64,000 bases of DNA from JAFNGF01 sp964567045 (GCA_964567045.1 CAZMLE010000004.1:56293-120292); one strand, 5' to 3'; numbered from the stretch's first letter, positions 49,348 to 58,057 are shown. The notes: generated by a model from the letters alone, not told the origin. Translations and numbers: made by a program.

Positions 49348-49873
49348 CTTGCAATTTTCCTGTTAGCAGCTCGTGCAGTTGTTGCCTCGCCGTTCTGATT
49401 CTCTGACAAGCTCCGGAGTGGGAGATGTTTAGCCTTTCAGCTATGGCTTTGGCGTTCTTGTTGTCGAAGTAATACATTACCAAAGGTATCCGCAGTTCCT
49501 TGGGCAATCGCCTGATAGCCCAATGCAGATCGTGATTCTCATTCGCTGTTTGTCGAGGCTGAGTCAGATGTTCAGCAGTGGCAAGTTTGACACGTTTACG
49601 TCTGCGAAGAAGGTCGATACAGAGGTTTGCGGCTATCCGCAGGACCCACTGCCCGAACTGCTCACTTTCCCGAAGCTCTGCTATCTTCAACAGACCTTTG
49701 AGCATAGCATCCTGAGCGATGTCTTCGGCGTCGTGAACATCCGCAAGGATGCCAAGACACATTGCGAAAACGTGTCTGTAATACCTTTCTACAAGTACTG
49801 CGTACGCACTCTTGTCGCCTCGACGCGAGGAAACCACCAGGATTTCATCTGAACGATCGTCCACAACGACCAC
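49340..49873 (-). CDS. ECF sigma factor, pair 3
   Basis: A protein of 177 aa. Region 2 is about 8-80 (VVSSRRGDKSAYAVLVERYY, HDAEDIAQDAMLKGLLKI), and region 4 about 115-170 (IRRLPKELRIPLVMYYFDNK, AKAIAERLNISHSGACQRIR). It is of the RpoE/SigW-like group and differs from the pair 1 and 2 factors, so this pair arose separately. It has a good housekeeping-type promoter at 49888-49916. The start MVVVDDRSDEIL sits behind AAAGGTGG. Confidence 0.92.
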   Translation of the reverse strand: MVVVDDRSDEILVVSSRRGDKSAYAVLVERYYRHVFAMCLGILADVHDAEDIAQDAMLKGLLKIAELRESEQFGQWVLRIAANLCIDLLRRRKRVKLATAEHLTQPRQTANENHDLHWAIRRLPKELRIPLVMYYFDNKNAKAIAERLNISHSGACQRIRTARQQLHELLTGKLQDE

Positions 49874-49887
49874 CTTTATCTGTTACC

Positions 49888-49916
49888 ATTATAAAGACGA
49901 ATATCAAAAGCCCCAA
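49888..49916 (-). promoter_or_regulatory. sigma70-type promoter of sigma/anti-sigma pair 3
   Basis: On the minus strand TTGGGG, 17 bp, then a perfect TATAAT, 15 bp before the start codon. The mRNA would have almost no leader. Confidence 0.45.
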
Positions 49917-50147
49917 ATGCAAGAAAATTACTGTATTTTGTCTTGCTTTGAAATCAGGCCCAGCAAATCGCAAAAACTAATCAAGTCAACTATGAAATTT
50001 AGCGTCGCACATCACATTATGTCCGCCTTTGCGCAACGTCATTGTTAATCCGGGATTTTTGCATACTTTCTGCCCCGCATACAGCAAAAGTCTGGCGGGT
50101 TGCTCAGCAAGTCTTATACGGCTGGCAGAAAAGTGGCTGCGGTGCTG

Positions 50148-50174
50148 TCAAGACAAAGAAGGAGACCAAATCAC
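50148..50174 (-). pseudogene. relic start of a RelE/ParE-type toxin
   Basis: GTGATTTGGTCTCCTTCTTT then GTCTTGA encodes only VIWSPSLS before a stop. VIWSP is a common opening of RelE/ParE toxins, and the GTG overlaps the antitoxin TGA as in intact pairs. No toxin-like sequence continues in any frame over the next 120 bp. I read it as a toxin gene lost by deletion, on short evidence. Confidence 0.4.
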
Positions 50175-50356
50175 TCTGTAAGCCATTCAGCGAATTCCTC
50201 CTTGACCCTATTGTGAGCAATACCCTTGCCCTCGTCAAGTTCGCGTGGACCTTTGCGCACAGCGGCAATGAAGTTAATCCGCTCCTGTATATCCTCCCAG
50301 GAAGCGTCTTCAGGAAGCTGCTCAATGGTTTTTATCGCTGTCTCTTTGCTGGTCAT
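50171..50356 (-). CDS. RelB-like antitoxin-type small protein, probably orphan
   Basis: A protein of 61 aa, MTSKETAIKTIEQLPEDASW through ERINFIAAVRKGPRELDEGK to EEFAEWLTE. It matches a widespread small antitoxin family that sits before RelE/ParE toxins and blocks them by direct binding. The usual GLRELDEG reads GPRELDEG here. The toxin gene that should follow is reduced to eight codons. The ribosome site AAGGA is 12 nt before the ATG, which is long. The surrounding 49874-50447 region has no other gene. Confidence 0.7.
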   Translation of the reverse strand: MTSKETAIKTIEQLPEDASWEDIQERINFIAAVRKGPRELDEGKGIAHNRVKEEFAEWLTE

Positions 50357-50447
50357 AATCTGAGTATATCCTTGGCGGGCTACATTTGCAAGGTTCTCTG
50401 CAAAGTGGAGCGTTCCTCAAACGTGTTTCAGATTTCAGTCAAAATGC

Positions 50448-50476
50448 TTGACGAGATGGCGCAAATCGTGGATAAT
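50448..50476 (+). promoter_or_regulatory. promoter of the tRNA-Leu gene
   Basis: TTGACG (50448-50453), a 17-bp spacer and GATAAT (50471-50476). The tRNA begins 13 bp later, as expected for a short 5' leader cut by RNase P. Confidence 0.55.
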
Positions 50477-50488
50477 AGGATTGGTTTC

Positions 50489-50573
50489 GCGGATGTGGCG
50501 GAATTGGCAGACGCGCAAGCTTCAGGAGCTTGTGGGCGCTAAGCCCGTGGAGGTTCGACTCCTCTCATCCGCA
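50489..50573 (+). tRNA. tRNA-Leu(CAG)
   Basis: 85 nt. The acceptor stem GCGGATG/CATCCGC pairs fully, with discriminator A. D-arm GCGGAATTGGCAGACGC. Anticodon stem CAAGC/GCTTG with loop TTCAGGA, so the anticodon is CAG, which reads CUG. A long variable arm (TGGGCGCTAAGCCCG) shows it is a class II tRNA. T-arm GAGGTTCGACTCCTC. CCA is not encoded. Confidence 0.95.
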
Positions 50574-50608
50574 TTAAAGAGCAGATGGCATATCTGAAGG
50601 GATCAGAA

Positions 50609-51946
50609 ATGAACCTAAAGACCATTTCTTTGCTGATAGAATTTCTTGTATTTCTGTCCTGCCAGACTTGTGCAGCCCAACCGGTAGACGCGAGACTTCT
50701 TGTTTCAGAGAAAACGCATACCAGCAAGGCTATCGCTGACCGTTTCGCCGACGCGCTACAAAAACGTAATTATCCATTTATGACGGATGATACAGTCACA
50801 TCGCTTAGAACGGAGATTGCGGATTTTGCAGCCCGGTACGAGCACACGCAGATGTCCGGAGCGGAACAGGAAGCGCTCCTTGCTGCTATCGACCGATACG
50901 TCCCCGAAAACTTCTTGAACCGACATCTGGATTTCCCCGACGACTTTTCGTCCGATTGGGACGTGGAGGGGGCGTATCTAAAGTTCCGCGACTCCGTCAA
51001 CACGTTCAAGTGGAAGCTCTGGCTGGCATTGATTCGTAGGCCCCTTACCGCAGAGCAGTTAAAGCAACGCCAGATACAGCACAATTGGTTGCGGGAATTT
51101 ATTGCCGGTGTTCCGATTCGTCCGGCCGACTGGGGCCCTAAGGGTGTTGCGCCTACCGGCGTTCGCAAATGGGCCTCAAGATATCTGGAGGAGCAATTAG
51201 CTGACCCCTTAAGTCTCTTATGCGAACCGATGACTGAAAACCAATTTGAAGTTTTTAAGGAATGTATGAAACGTAGCAGCGCCAACGGCCTTTCCTATAC
51301 TGTAACGAACATCCCTGTCCGCGCCCTCGGAGCGCGGGCGCATAATCACGGGGACGTGGAAAAGGCGTATGCCTACCCATTTGATATTGAGCTGCCCTTT
51401 GAGGACGAGGTCAGGTCAATCTGGGGCGGAGGCGGCGGAGCAGGACCCCACCTGGCGTTTGCCTCCAATGCTCAGTTTCGTGGTCAGGATGTGTTTCTCG
51501 ACGCGCGGAGCAAGCCCATCTTCGATGTACTCAAGGGTGTGTGCCGCATTGCACCACAAGAGCAGGTCAGCGACCCGGCTGAGTCCATTGCCCGATGGAC
51601 TCGAAAATATAACGCCGGGCATATCGCCTATGATGATGCCAAGGCCACTTTGGCGGCTCTACGAGGTGCAAAAATAGCCGAGCTAAGAGTAGCGGATTGG
51701 TTTGAGGCCGATCGTGTATGCAACACTGAACTACGCAAGCTCATCGGCGAAAAGGGACAGACGGTTGTATCCGTCAAGCGGCTGCCTCCCATGAATGGGC
51801 CGCGGCGGGTGGGCGTCAATGAGCCACGCTTCTTTATTGTTGTCCAAACCCGCGACGAGCGGTTGGCAGTGGTGGATCTGCGTAGCCGAGAATTTGGCCT
51901 CAACTTGGTGAGCCGTCTCCGCTCAGCAGATTCGACAACCGACTAA
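50609..51946 (+). CDS. secreted protein of unknown function
   Basis: A protein of 445 aa from ATG 50609 behind GAAGGGATCAGAA; the frame to 50585 overlaps the end of the tRNA region. Signal peptide 1-25 (ISLLIEFLVFLSCQTCAAQ). The body is mostly helical at the start (ADALQKRNYPFMTDDTVTSL), then mixed, with a Gly-rich stretch SIWGGGGGAGPH near 275. No catalytic motif is evident and I do not recognise a family. It is a single gene after tRNA-Leu with no clear operon partner. Confidence 0.6.
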   Translation: MNLKTISLLIEFLVFLSCQTCAAQPVDARLLVSEKTHTSKAIADRFADALQKRNYPFMTDDTVTSLRTEIADFAARYEHTQMSGAEQEALLAAIDRYVPENFLNRHLDFPDDFSSDWDVEGAYLKFRDSVNTFKWKLWLALIRRPLTAEQLKQRQIQHNWLREFIAGVPIRPADWGPKGVAPTGVRKWASRYLEEQLADPLSLLCEPMTENQFEVFKECMKRSSANGLSYTVTNIPVRALGARAHNHGDVEKAYAYPFDIELPFEDEVRSIWGGGGGAGPHLAFASNAQFRGQDVFLDARSKPIFDVLKGVCRIAPQEQVSDPAESIARWTRKYNAGHIAYDDAKATLAALRGAKIAELRVADWFEADRVCNTELRKLIGEKGQTVVSVKRLPPMNGPRRVGVNEPRFFIVVQTRDERLAVVDLRSREFGLNLVSRLRSADSTTD

Positions 51947-52166
51947 CCGACCGCAAAGCCCCATCTCACAACTGGGGGAATCTGGTGTGGAAATTTGTAG
52001 GCTAAATGTTCCCTATCGGGCAAACCAGGTTTTTTTGCATTCTTATCTAATCCACCACAGGCAAATTATTCAATCATCTAATGAAAATCGTGCTAATAGG
52101 CCGATAAATACTAATGAACGCCCAATAAATGCAGGGGTTCTGCGCCGCGGGGCTGTGAAAGCGGTT

Positions 52167-52973
52167 ATGCTTGAGATTCTGCAAAATTTTGAACGGGCGG
52201 CGCCAAAACTTGCGCCCGTTGTTGTAATCCTGCCGGGACTGGCGGCGGTGGTAGTAGGACTTTTTGTCTGGCTCGGCGGCCTGGGCTTCAAAAGACCTTT
52301 AGCCGGCCTCATCGGCGCGATAGCCGGCGGTATTGGCGGATTTTTCTTGGCCGGGCACAACGTCGTCCCAATCGCGGTTGCGGCAGGCATAGCTGCGCTT
52401 ATCGCGATAATATTTGAGAGAGTCTTTATTGTGATACTGGCAGCGGCATTGGCGGCAGCTTTTGGCTTTATGGTGCTGACTGCACCTTATCTTCGATCAG
52501 CGGGTACGGAAGCACAAGAAAGCCAGGCAGAAAGCACTCCTGGAAGCCAGCCAGCCACCGTCCAGCAGAGTATAGAAACAGTGAAGGAGTGCGCGGTCAA
52601 TTTTGGCTACGCCGTGAAATGGGTAGGTTCCCGAATGCCGGTATATAGCTGGGCGATATTAGCAGCAGTGGCGGCAGTCTTCGCGGCGGTCGGCCTCTAC
52701 CTTTGGCGTTTGGTTTCGGCTTTGTGCTGTGCGGCTATAGGAACGACACTTATTTTTGCCGGCATGATTTTGTTGCTTTCATACAAGGACGCCGCCCCCA
52801 TTACCAAAATGTCCGGCGGAAGTCCGGTTTACGCCGCTGTTTTTCTGGGCATGATAGCTTTTGGTACCATCGAGCAGTGGCTACTTTTTCGGCGGCAAAA
52901 AAGACGGCCGGCAAAAGCAAAAAAGGCTAAGCCCGAGTCTGAGCAAGAAAAGCAAAGTTGGCGCGGTATGTAA
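52167..52973 (+). CDS. multi-pass membrane protein, DUF4203-like
   Basis: A protein of 268 aa from ATG 52167. The open frame goes back to 51987, but that part looks non-coding. About seven TM segments: LAPVVVILPGLAAVVVGLFV, LAGLIGAIAGGIGGFFLAG, PIAVAAGIAALIAIIFERVF, ILAAALAAAFGFMVL, WAILAAVAAVFAAVGLYLW, and two more. The end is basic (KRRPAKAKKAKPE). The Gly/Ala-rich helices are like the DUF4203/TMEM198 group, whose role in bacteria is unknown. The next gene follows after 10 bp and is similar in build, so they probably form a pair. Confidence 0.6.
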   Translation: MLEILQNFERAAPKLAPVVVILPGLAAVVVGLFVWLGGLGFKRPLAGLIGAIAGGIGGFFLAGHNVVPIAVAAGIAALIAIIFERVFIVILAAALAAAFGFMVLTAPYLRSAGTEAQESQAESTPGSQPATVQQSIETVKECAVNFGYAVKWVGSRMPVYSWAILAAVAAVFAAVGLYLWRLVSALCCAAIGTTLIFAGMILLLSYKDAAPITKMSGGSPVYAAVFLGMIAFGTIEQWLLFRRQKRRPAKAKKAKPESEQEKQSWRGM

Positions 52974-52983
52974 GGAGAAAGAT

Positions 52984-53667
52984 ATGGATTGCTTCACTAT
53001 CCTGGCACAGGCAGCTAAAACTGCCGGTGAAAAAACGCCGCCAGCAGGAATCATCCCCATAGACTTAATGTGGAAACATGTCACGTCACTTGATTTAGTT
53101 GAAGCGCTGACTTTTATTTCTTTTGGGGCGGTTTGCCTTTTTTACGGCTGGCGGGTGTTCAAGATTCTGGTGACGATATGCTTTGGCCTGCTGGGCCTGT
53201 TTGCCGGGGTCTGGGCAAATAAACTACTAATCGGGGGCAATGTAATCTGGCTGGCCGTCTTGGGCGTAGCGTTATTTGCACTTTTGTCCATACCTTTGAT
53301 GCGCTGGGGGGTTAGTATCTTAGGTGCGGCGGCAGGTGGTGTGCTGACCGGAGGCGGCTGGCTGGCGCTGGGCCTGCCGGAGCAATACATCTGGGCCGGC
53401 GGACTGATCGGCCTGGTCGCTGGCGGCATGATTTCCTTTATCATCTTCAAAGCCGCAGTGATGCTCTTTACCAGCCTGGGCGGCAGCGCCCTGATGCTTG
53501 TTGGTGCCCTCGCAGTGATCTATAAGTACATGGGAGCAGCCACGAAACTGGAAGACCTGGTGTTCAATCAGAAATGGTTCCTGCCCTTGGTTCTGCTTGG
53601 GCCAATGGCGGTAGGAATGATCCTGCAATACAGATTCATTGCGCACGCCAAAGACTGGCACATCTAA
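52984..53667 (+). CDS. multi-pass membrane protein, DUF4203-like, partner of the preceding gene
   Basis: A protein of 227 aa from ATG 52984 behind AAGGAGAAAGAT; the frame to 52861 overlaps the upstream gene. About seven TM segments: ALTFISFGAVCLFYGW, LVTICFGLLGLFAGVWAN, VIWLAVLGVALFALLSIPLM, ILGAAAGGVLTGGGWLALGL, IWAGGLIGLVAGGMISFIIF, LFTSLGGSALMLVGALAVIY, FLPLVLLGPMAVGMIL. It has the same helix style as the preceding protein. The two may form one membrane complex. No functional residue stands out. Confidence 0.65.
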   Translation: MDCFTILAQAAKTAGEKTPPAGIIPIDLMWKHVTSLDLVEALTFISFGAVCLFYGWRVFKILVTICFGLLGLFAGVWANKLLIGGNVIWLAVLGVALFALLSIPLMRWGVSILGAAAGGVLTGGGWLALGLPEQYIWAGGLIGLVAGGMISFIIFKAAVMLFTSLGGSALMLVGALAVIYKYMGAATKLEDLVFNQKWFLPLVLLGPMAVGMILQYRFIAHAKDWHI

Positions 53668-53677
53668 TATCTCTGGC

Positions 53678-53706
53678 TTGACTACCGGGACAGAAAGCAG
53701 TAAAAT
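53678..53706 (+). promoter_or_regulatory. sigma70-type promoter for the pseudopilin at 53798
   Basis: TTGACT (53678-53683), a 17-bp spacer and TAAAAT (53701-53706), about 92 bp before the GTG start. Confidence 0.55.
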
Positions 53707-53797
53707 ACTCGTGGATTAGAAGATTAGGAAAGCTGCCCAGGTTGCTTCTCATCACGGATTTGATGCCGGTTAAATAACGGTATGGAGGTAGGACACA

Positions 53798-54550
53798 GTG
53801 AAGCGAAAAGCGTTTACTTTGATTGAATTGCTGGTAGTTATCGCCATTTTAGCGGTACTGATGGCCATATTGATGCCGGCACTGCAAAGGGTAAGAGAGC
53901 AGGGCAAAAGAGTTGTCTGCTCAAATAACCTCAAACAAATCGGTATTAGCCTGCACATGTACGGCTCGGAGAACGACAGCCGGCTGCCGCTCAACCAGGG
54001 AGGATACTGGCTGTGGGACATCGCTTATAGTACCACCGACTACATTATTGCAACCGGCGGCGACAGACGCACCTTCTATTGTCCTTCCGATCCCTTGAAA
54101 AAGCCGGATATGGCCTGCCTGTGGCAGTTCTCGCAAAATCTTCCGTTCGGCACTCGTATCGGAGGGGTGGCCGAACCCACACAGAATCGCGGCACCTACT
54201 ACCGGGTTACCAGCTATTTCTGGATGATGGATACCATTCAGGGAAGGTCGAATCACCCAACGGGAACGCCGAAAAAGGACTGGGTGAAAACTCTAATTTG
54301 CAAGCAGGCGGGAGCAACCGACCTGGTTACCGATGCCACCCTTAGCACCACATCCGACCCGGCTACCGCCAGTTTTACGCAGGTCCGTGGAGGCTCGTGG
54401 TCCCGCTGGCAGCTTTTCGATCGCACCAATCATCTGACACATGGCGATAAACCAGCCGGCGCCAACATTCTGTTTGTCGATGGGCATAACAATTGGCGGC
54501 GATTTACCGAGATGGATGTGCGTATGTCGCCGCCCTACCATTGGTGGTAG
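53798..54550 (+). CDS. prepilin-like (type II secretion G-type) protein
   Basis: A protein of 250 aa from a GTG behind GGAGGTAGGACACA. Leader VKRKAFTLIELLVVIAILAV with the Gly-less FTLIEL cleavage site, a helix ending LMPALQRVREQGKRVVC, then SNNLKQIGISLHMYGSENDS. Near the end THGDKPAGANILFVDGHNNW is the His/Asp-Gly element of planctomycete pseudopilins, with 12 rather than 9 residues between His and Asp. The body FYCPSDPLKKPDMACLWQFS is of the DUF1559-like type. It is a third family member in the window and is more distant from the two at 1092-2861. Confidence 0.85.
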   Translation: MKRKAFTLIELLVVIAILAVLMAILMPALQRVREQGKRVVCSNNLKQIGISLHMYGSENDSRLPLNQGGYWLWDIAYSTTDYIIATGGDRRTFYCPSDPLKKPDMACLWQFSQNLPFGTRIGGVAEPTQNRGTYYRVTSYFWMMDTIQGRSNHPTGTPKKDWVKTLICKQAGATDLVTDATLSTTSDPATASFTQVRGGSWSRWQLFDRTNHLTHGDKPAGANILFVDGHNNWRRFTEMDVRMSPPYHWW

Positions 54551-54747
54551 TAAGAGACGCCATCCCGGTTCAGGCATTTCTTCATTTGCCGCCATATTGT
54601 CTATTGGCCTCGATGGTTAGCCCGCAACCTGTCCGATAGATTTTGCCCTTGCAAAACTGCCCTCGCGGCTTTACAATCCTCATTTGGTCGGGAAGTCTCA
54701 ATAGCCGGAAACGCGCTGGTAACATCCTAAGAATTTGGGACGACGTT

Positions 54748-56175
54748 GTGTTTGAGTCATTAACGGGAAAACTGAACTCGGTTTTCAGGTCTTTGGCCGG
54801 CCGGGGCAGAATCACCGAAGCAAATATTTCGGACGCCATGCACGACGTCCGCAAGGCCCTTTTGGAGGCGGACGTCAACTACGAGGTGGTAAAAAAGTTC
54901 TGCAAGGACGTCAAAGAAGCCGCCATTGGCGCCCAGGTCATAAAGAGCCTTCATCCCAGCCAGGTTCTGATAAAGATCGTCAACGACGAGCTGACCAAGC
55001 TGATGGGGCCGGTTGATACGCGGATTTATTTTGTTTCGCCCGGCCCGACCGTAATTATGTTGGCAGGCCTGCAGGGCGGCGGCAAAACCACCACCGCTGC
55101 CAAGCTCGGCAAATACCTGGTCTCAAAGGGTAAACGTCCGCTCCTGGTCGCCGATGACTTGCAGAGGCCCGCCGCCATTGAGCAGTTGATCGTCCTGGGC
55201 GGGCAGCTAAATATCGATGTCTACAGCGAAGAAAGCAGAGATTCGGTCAAGGTCGCGCAGAACGCGGTAAAACACGCCAAAGCGAACGGCTATGACGTGG
55301 CCGTGCTCGATACGGCGGGGCGATTGCACATCGATGAAGATATGATGGCCGAGATCGAACGTGTCGCCAAAGCGGTAACTCCACATCAGATTTATCTGGT
55401 TTGCGATGCGATGACCGGGCAGGACGCCGTCAATTCCGCCAGAGAGTTCAACCAAAGACTGGAGCTCGATGGCGTCATCCTTACCAAGCTGGACGGCGAT
55501 GCCCGCGGCGGAGCGGCGCTTAGCGTCAAAGCCGTAACGGGCAAGCCCATCAAGTTCATAGGCGTCGGCGAAAAGCTCGACAAGCTGGAAGAATTCCACC
55601 CCGAGCGCATGGCTACTCGAATCCTGGGTATGGGCGACGTCGTCACGCTGGTTGAAAAAGCCCAGGAGCATTTTCAAGCCGAAGAGGCGGCCAAAATGCA
55701 GCAGAAAATCGCCAAGGGCACGTTCGGCTTTGACGACTTCCTCAAGCAGATGCAGGCCGTCAAAAAAATGGGCGGCTTCGGAGATTTGCTCAAAATGATG
55801 CCCGGAATGGCAGGCCAGCTTGAAGGTCTGGACCTGGATGGGTCGGAGCTGTCGCACATGGAAGCCGTCGTGCAGTCTATGACGACTGCCGAGCGTCGCG
55901 AGCCGGACATTATCGACGCCTCCAGACGCCGGCGAATCGCCGCAGGCGCCGGGGTGCAGCCGCAGGATGTGTCAGGTCTTGCCAAGACCTTCATGCGCAG
56001 CCGGGATATGCTCAAATCGCTCAGCGGCGGAACCTTCGGCGGGCTTCGGTCCCTGTTTTCGGGCGGATTTAATGTGGGTGCGCTGAGCCAGATGATGTCG
56101 GGCGCCAGAAAAATAAAGCAGCGCTCAAGGCGAAAAAGAGTCATAAAGCGAAAAGGCAAAATCAAACGCCGGTGA
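54748..56175 (+). CDS. ffh: signal recognition particle protein Ffh
   Basis: A protein of 475 aa from a GTG (VFESLTGKLNSVFRSLAGRG), the canonical Ffh start; the frame open back to 54643 does not look like Ffh. N domain 1-85; G domain with GLQGGGKTTTAAKLGKYL near 108, DTAGRLHID near 188 and TKLDGDARGGAALS near 248; M domain from about 300 (MQAVKKMGGFGDLLKMMPGM), Met-rich, ending in a strongly basic tail (KQRSRRKRVIKRKGKIKRR). It brings ribosomes making membrane proteins to FtsY. In many bacteria rpsP-rimM-trmD follow directly; here they are 5 kb away. A terminator hairpin follows at 56183. Confidence 0.96.
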   Translation: MFESLTGKLNSVFRSLAGRGRITEANISDAMHDVRKALLEADVNYEVVKKFCKDVKEAAIGAQVIKSLHPSQVLIKIVNDELTKLMGPVDTRIYFVSPGPTVIMLAGLQGGGKTTTAAKLGKYLVSKGKRPLLVADDLQRPAAIEQLIVLGGQLNIDVYSEESRDSVKVAQNAVKHAKANGYDVAVLDTAGRLHIDEDMMAEIERVAKAVTPHQIYLVCDAMTGQDAVNSAREFNQRLELDGVILTKLDGDARGGAALSVKAVTGKPIKFIGVGEKLDKLEEFHPERMATRILGMGDVVTLVEKAQEHFQAEEAAKMQQKIAKGTFGFDDFLKQMQAVKKMGGFGDLLKMMPGMAGQLEGLDLDGSELSHMEAVVQSMTTAERREPDIIDASRRRRIAAGAGVQPQDVSGLAKTFMRSRDMLKSLSGGTFGGLRSLFSGGFNVGALSQMMSGARKIKQRSRRKRVIKRKGKIKRR

Positions 56176-56182
56176 TATTTAG

Positions 56183-56206
56183 CCCCCCAATTCATTGGGG
56201 GGTTTT
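56183..56206 (+). terminator. ffh terminator made from the AGCCCC repeat family
   Basis: CCCCCCAAT (56183-56191), TC, ATTGGGGGG (56194-56202), then TTTT. It has the same layout as the AGCCCCGCAAT/ATTGCGGGG elements at 20138 and 38409, so a dispersed element seems to serve as terminator. Confidence 0.65.
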
Positions 56207-56237
56207 CGACTACACATTTGTGGAAATGATACCGATT

Positions 56238-57683
56238 ATGAAAAACGACCTCAACCGTCGTGATTTTTTGAAAACTCTGGGTCTGGCAGCCACGTCGCTG
56301 GCAATGCCGGGAGCGTCGGTATTCTCTCAGCAGGGCTTCGCGGGAACGCAGCCGCCGAATTTCATCATCATCTTTTGTGATGATTTAGGCTACGGTGACA
56401 TCGGCTGCTTCGGCTCGAGCAAGAATCGCACGCCGAACCTCGACCGCATGGCCGCCGAAGGCATGCGGTTTACCAGTTTCTATGTCACCAGCGGCGTCTG
56501 CACACCATCGCGGTCGAGTCTGATGACCGGCTGCTATCCCCGCCGCGTCAACATGCATCAGAACGACACCGGCTTGTGCGTGCTGTTCCCGGTAAATAAG
56601 AAAGGCCTGAACCCGGAGGAAGTCACCATTGCCGAAATTCTGAAAGCCCAGGGCTACGCCACCGCGTGCATAGGCAAATGGCATTTGGGCGATCAGCCGG
56701 CGTTTCTTCCCACGCGACAGGGGTTCGATTACTACTACGGCATTCCCTACAGCAACGATATGGGCAGCCGAGAGGGCACTGATCGTCCGCCGCTGCCGCT
56801 ATTGCGAAATGAAAAAGTCATCGAGGCGCCGGCTGACCAGGACACATTGACCAAACGCTACACTGAAGAAGCTGTCAAATCCATAAAAGAAAACAAGGCT
56901 CGCCGGTTCTTCATCTATTTGCCCCATACCATGCCGCACGTGCCGCTTCACGTTGGCGAGGCATTCCGCAGGCGCTCGGTAAACGGAGAGTATGGGGACG
57001 TGATTGAGGAGCTGGACTGGTCTGTGGGTCAAATCCTGCAGAGCCTGGCAGAGCTGAATCTTGCCGGCCAAACGCTGGTCGTCTTTACTTCCGACAACGG
57101 CGCAACGGGCGACAAAGGTAGAAGCAACGGGCGACTTCGCGGCCACAAAGGTACGACCTGGGAGGGCGGCCAGCGCGAACCTTGTATAGTCTGCTGGCCG
57201 GGTCACGTCCCGACCGGCAAAACCTGCGATGAGCTAACTACGACCATGGACCTACTGCCAACCTTCGCTCGATTGGCCGGGACAGAAGCCCCAGGCGACC
57301 GCATCATCGACGGCAAAGATATTTGGCCGCTTATGTCCGGCAAAAGCGGGGCGAAATCGCCGCACGAAGCGTTTTACTATTACCAGATGGACCAGTTACA
57401 GGCGGTGCGCTCGGGAAAGTGGAAATTGCACCTGCCGCTGGAGCAAAAAAAGAAAAACTGGGGTGAGCCTACGCCCGATGTTCCGATGCAGTTGTACGAC
57501 CTCGAAGCCGACATAGGCGAGACAAACGATGTGGCCGATAAGCATCCGGACGTGGTCAAGCAGCTTCTTGCTCTGGCTGAAAAAGCCCGGCAAGACCTCG
57601 GTGACGTCAACCGCGAAGGCAAGGGGCAGCGGCCGGCCGGCTGGGTCGAAAATCCCAGGCCGCTACTATTGGAATCGAAATAA
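56238..57683 (+). CDS. Tat-exported Cys-type sulfatase (arylsulfatase A-like)
   Basis: A protein of 481 aa from ATG 56238 (MKNDLNRRDFLKTLGLAATS); ATG 56226 is an alternative. The Tat signal (NRRDFLK) runs to about residue 32. The sulfatase site CTPSRSSLMTG has the Cys88 that becomes formylglycine. The metal ligands are in FIIIFCDDLGYGDIG and FTSDNGATGDKG. GKWHLGDQPAFLPTRQGFDY and YLPHTMPHVPLH are typical. It removes sulfate esters, most likely from polysaccharides, in the periplasm or outside. It needs a formylglycine-generating enzyme, which the SUMF1-like domain at 21322 probably cannot supply. Followed by two genes spaced 26 bp apart. Confidence 0.92.
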   Translation: MKNDLNRRDFLKTLGLAATSLAMPGASVFSQQGFAGTQPPNFIIIFCDDLGYGDIGCFGSSKNRTPNLDRMAAEGMRFTSFYVTSGVCTPSRSSLMTGCYPRRVNMHQNDTGLCVLFPVNKKGLNPEEVTIAEILKAQGYATACIGKWHLGDQPAFLPTRQGFDYYYGIPYSNDMGSREGTDRPPLPLLRNEKVIEAPADQDTLTKRYTEEAVKSIKENKARRFFIYLPHTMPHVPLHVGEAFRRRSVNGEYGDVIEELDWSVGQILQSLAELNLAGQTLVVFTSDNGATGDKGRSNGRLRGHKGTTWEGGQREPCIVCWPGHVPTGKTCDELTTTMDLLPTFARLAGTEAPGDRIIDGKDIWPLMSGKSGAKSPHEAFYYYQMDQLQAVRSGKWKLHLPLEQKKKNWGEPTPDVPMQLYDLEADIGETNDVADKHPDVVKQLLALAEKARQDLGDVNREGKGQRPAGWVENPRPLLLESK

Positions 57684-57709
57684 ACGCCAAGACAAGGTCG
57701 GAGAACTCA

Positions 57710-58057
57710 ATGACACAAGGCAATGGCACAACTGGCGCAGGCAAGATTACGATTGAGCAATACCTGGAAAAAGTCGCCCGCTTTTGCGACAGCGAATACG
57801 GCCAGCAGGTAAGAGGCCAGTTCAAGGATATTGAGGGCAGCAGCGAGCTGGCGATGCTGGCGGCTCCGACCGCCGAGGAGCTGGAGCAACTGAAAAAGGC
57901 GGTGGCGATAATGACGCCCAGCGAGAAGCAAGCCGCCGATAGATTGACCGACGAGCAGATAGAAAGAATCGCGGCTGACGCCCGGGTCGACCCGGCCAAT
58001 TTAGCCATTTTCATAAACGGTTATACTCTGCACTGCAAGCTGCTTGCTCAGAAGTGA
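57710..58057 (+). CDS. small protein of unknown function upstream of the RM enzyme
   Basis: A protein of 115 aa behind CGGAGAACTCA. Acidic and helical: GKITIEQYLEKVARFCDSEY, AMLAAPTAEELEQLKKAVAI, TPSEKQAADRLTDEQIERIA. No signal peptide or TM. I do not recognise it. It lies 26 bp after the sulfatase and 26 bp before the restriction-modification gene and is probably co-transcribed with both, which makes an accessory role in RM control possible but unproven. Confidence 0.6.
   Translation: MTQGNGTTGAGKITIEQYLEKVARFCDSEYGQQVRGQFKDIEGSSELAMLAAPTAEELEQLKKAVAIMTPSEKQAADRLTDEQIERIAADARVDPANLAIFINGYTLHCKLLAQK

Noticed and set aside
50042..50542. 166-aa open frame on the plus strand over the tRNA region
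   Set aside because: It runs through the tRNA-Leu gene and opposite the antitoxin gene, and its translation shows no domain or ribosome site.
54551..54747. SRP RNA gene upstream of ffh
   Set aside because: The conserved GGAAGCAGC-type loop and matching helix are not found. Only short GC-rich pieces occur.
56172..56237. Longer start for the sulfatase, from 56172
   Set aside because: The extra residues are encoded by the ffh terminator palindrome, and the Tat signal expects its start at 56238 or 56226.
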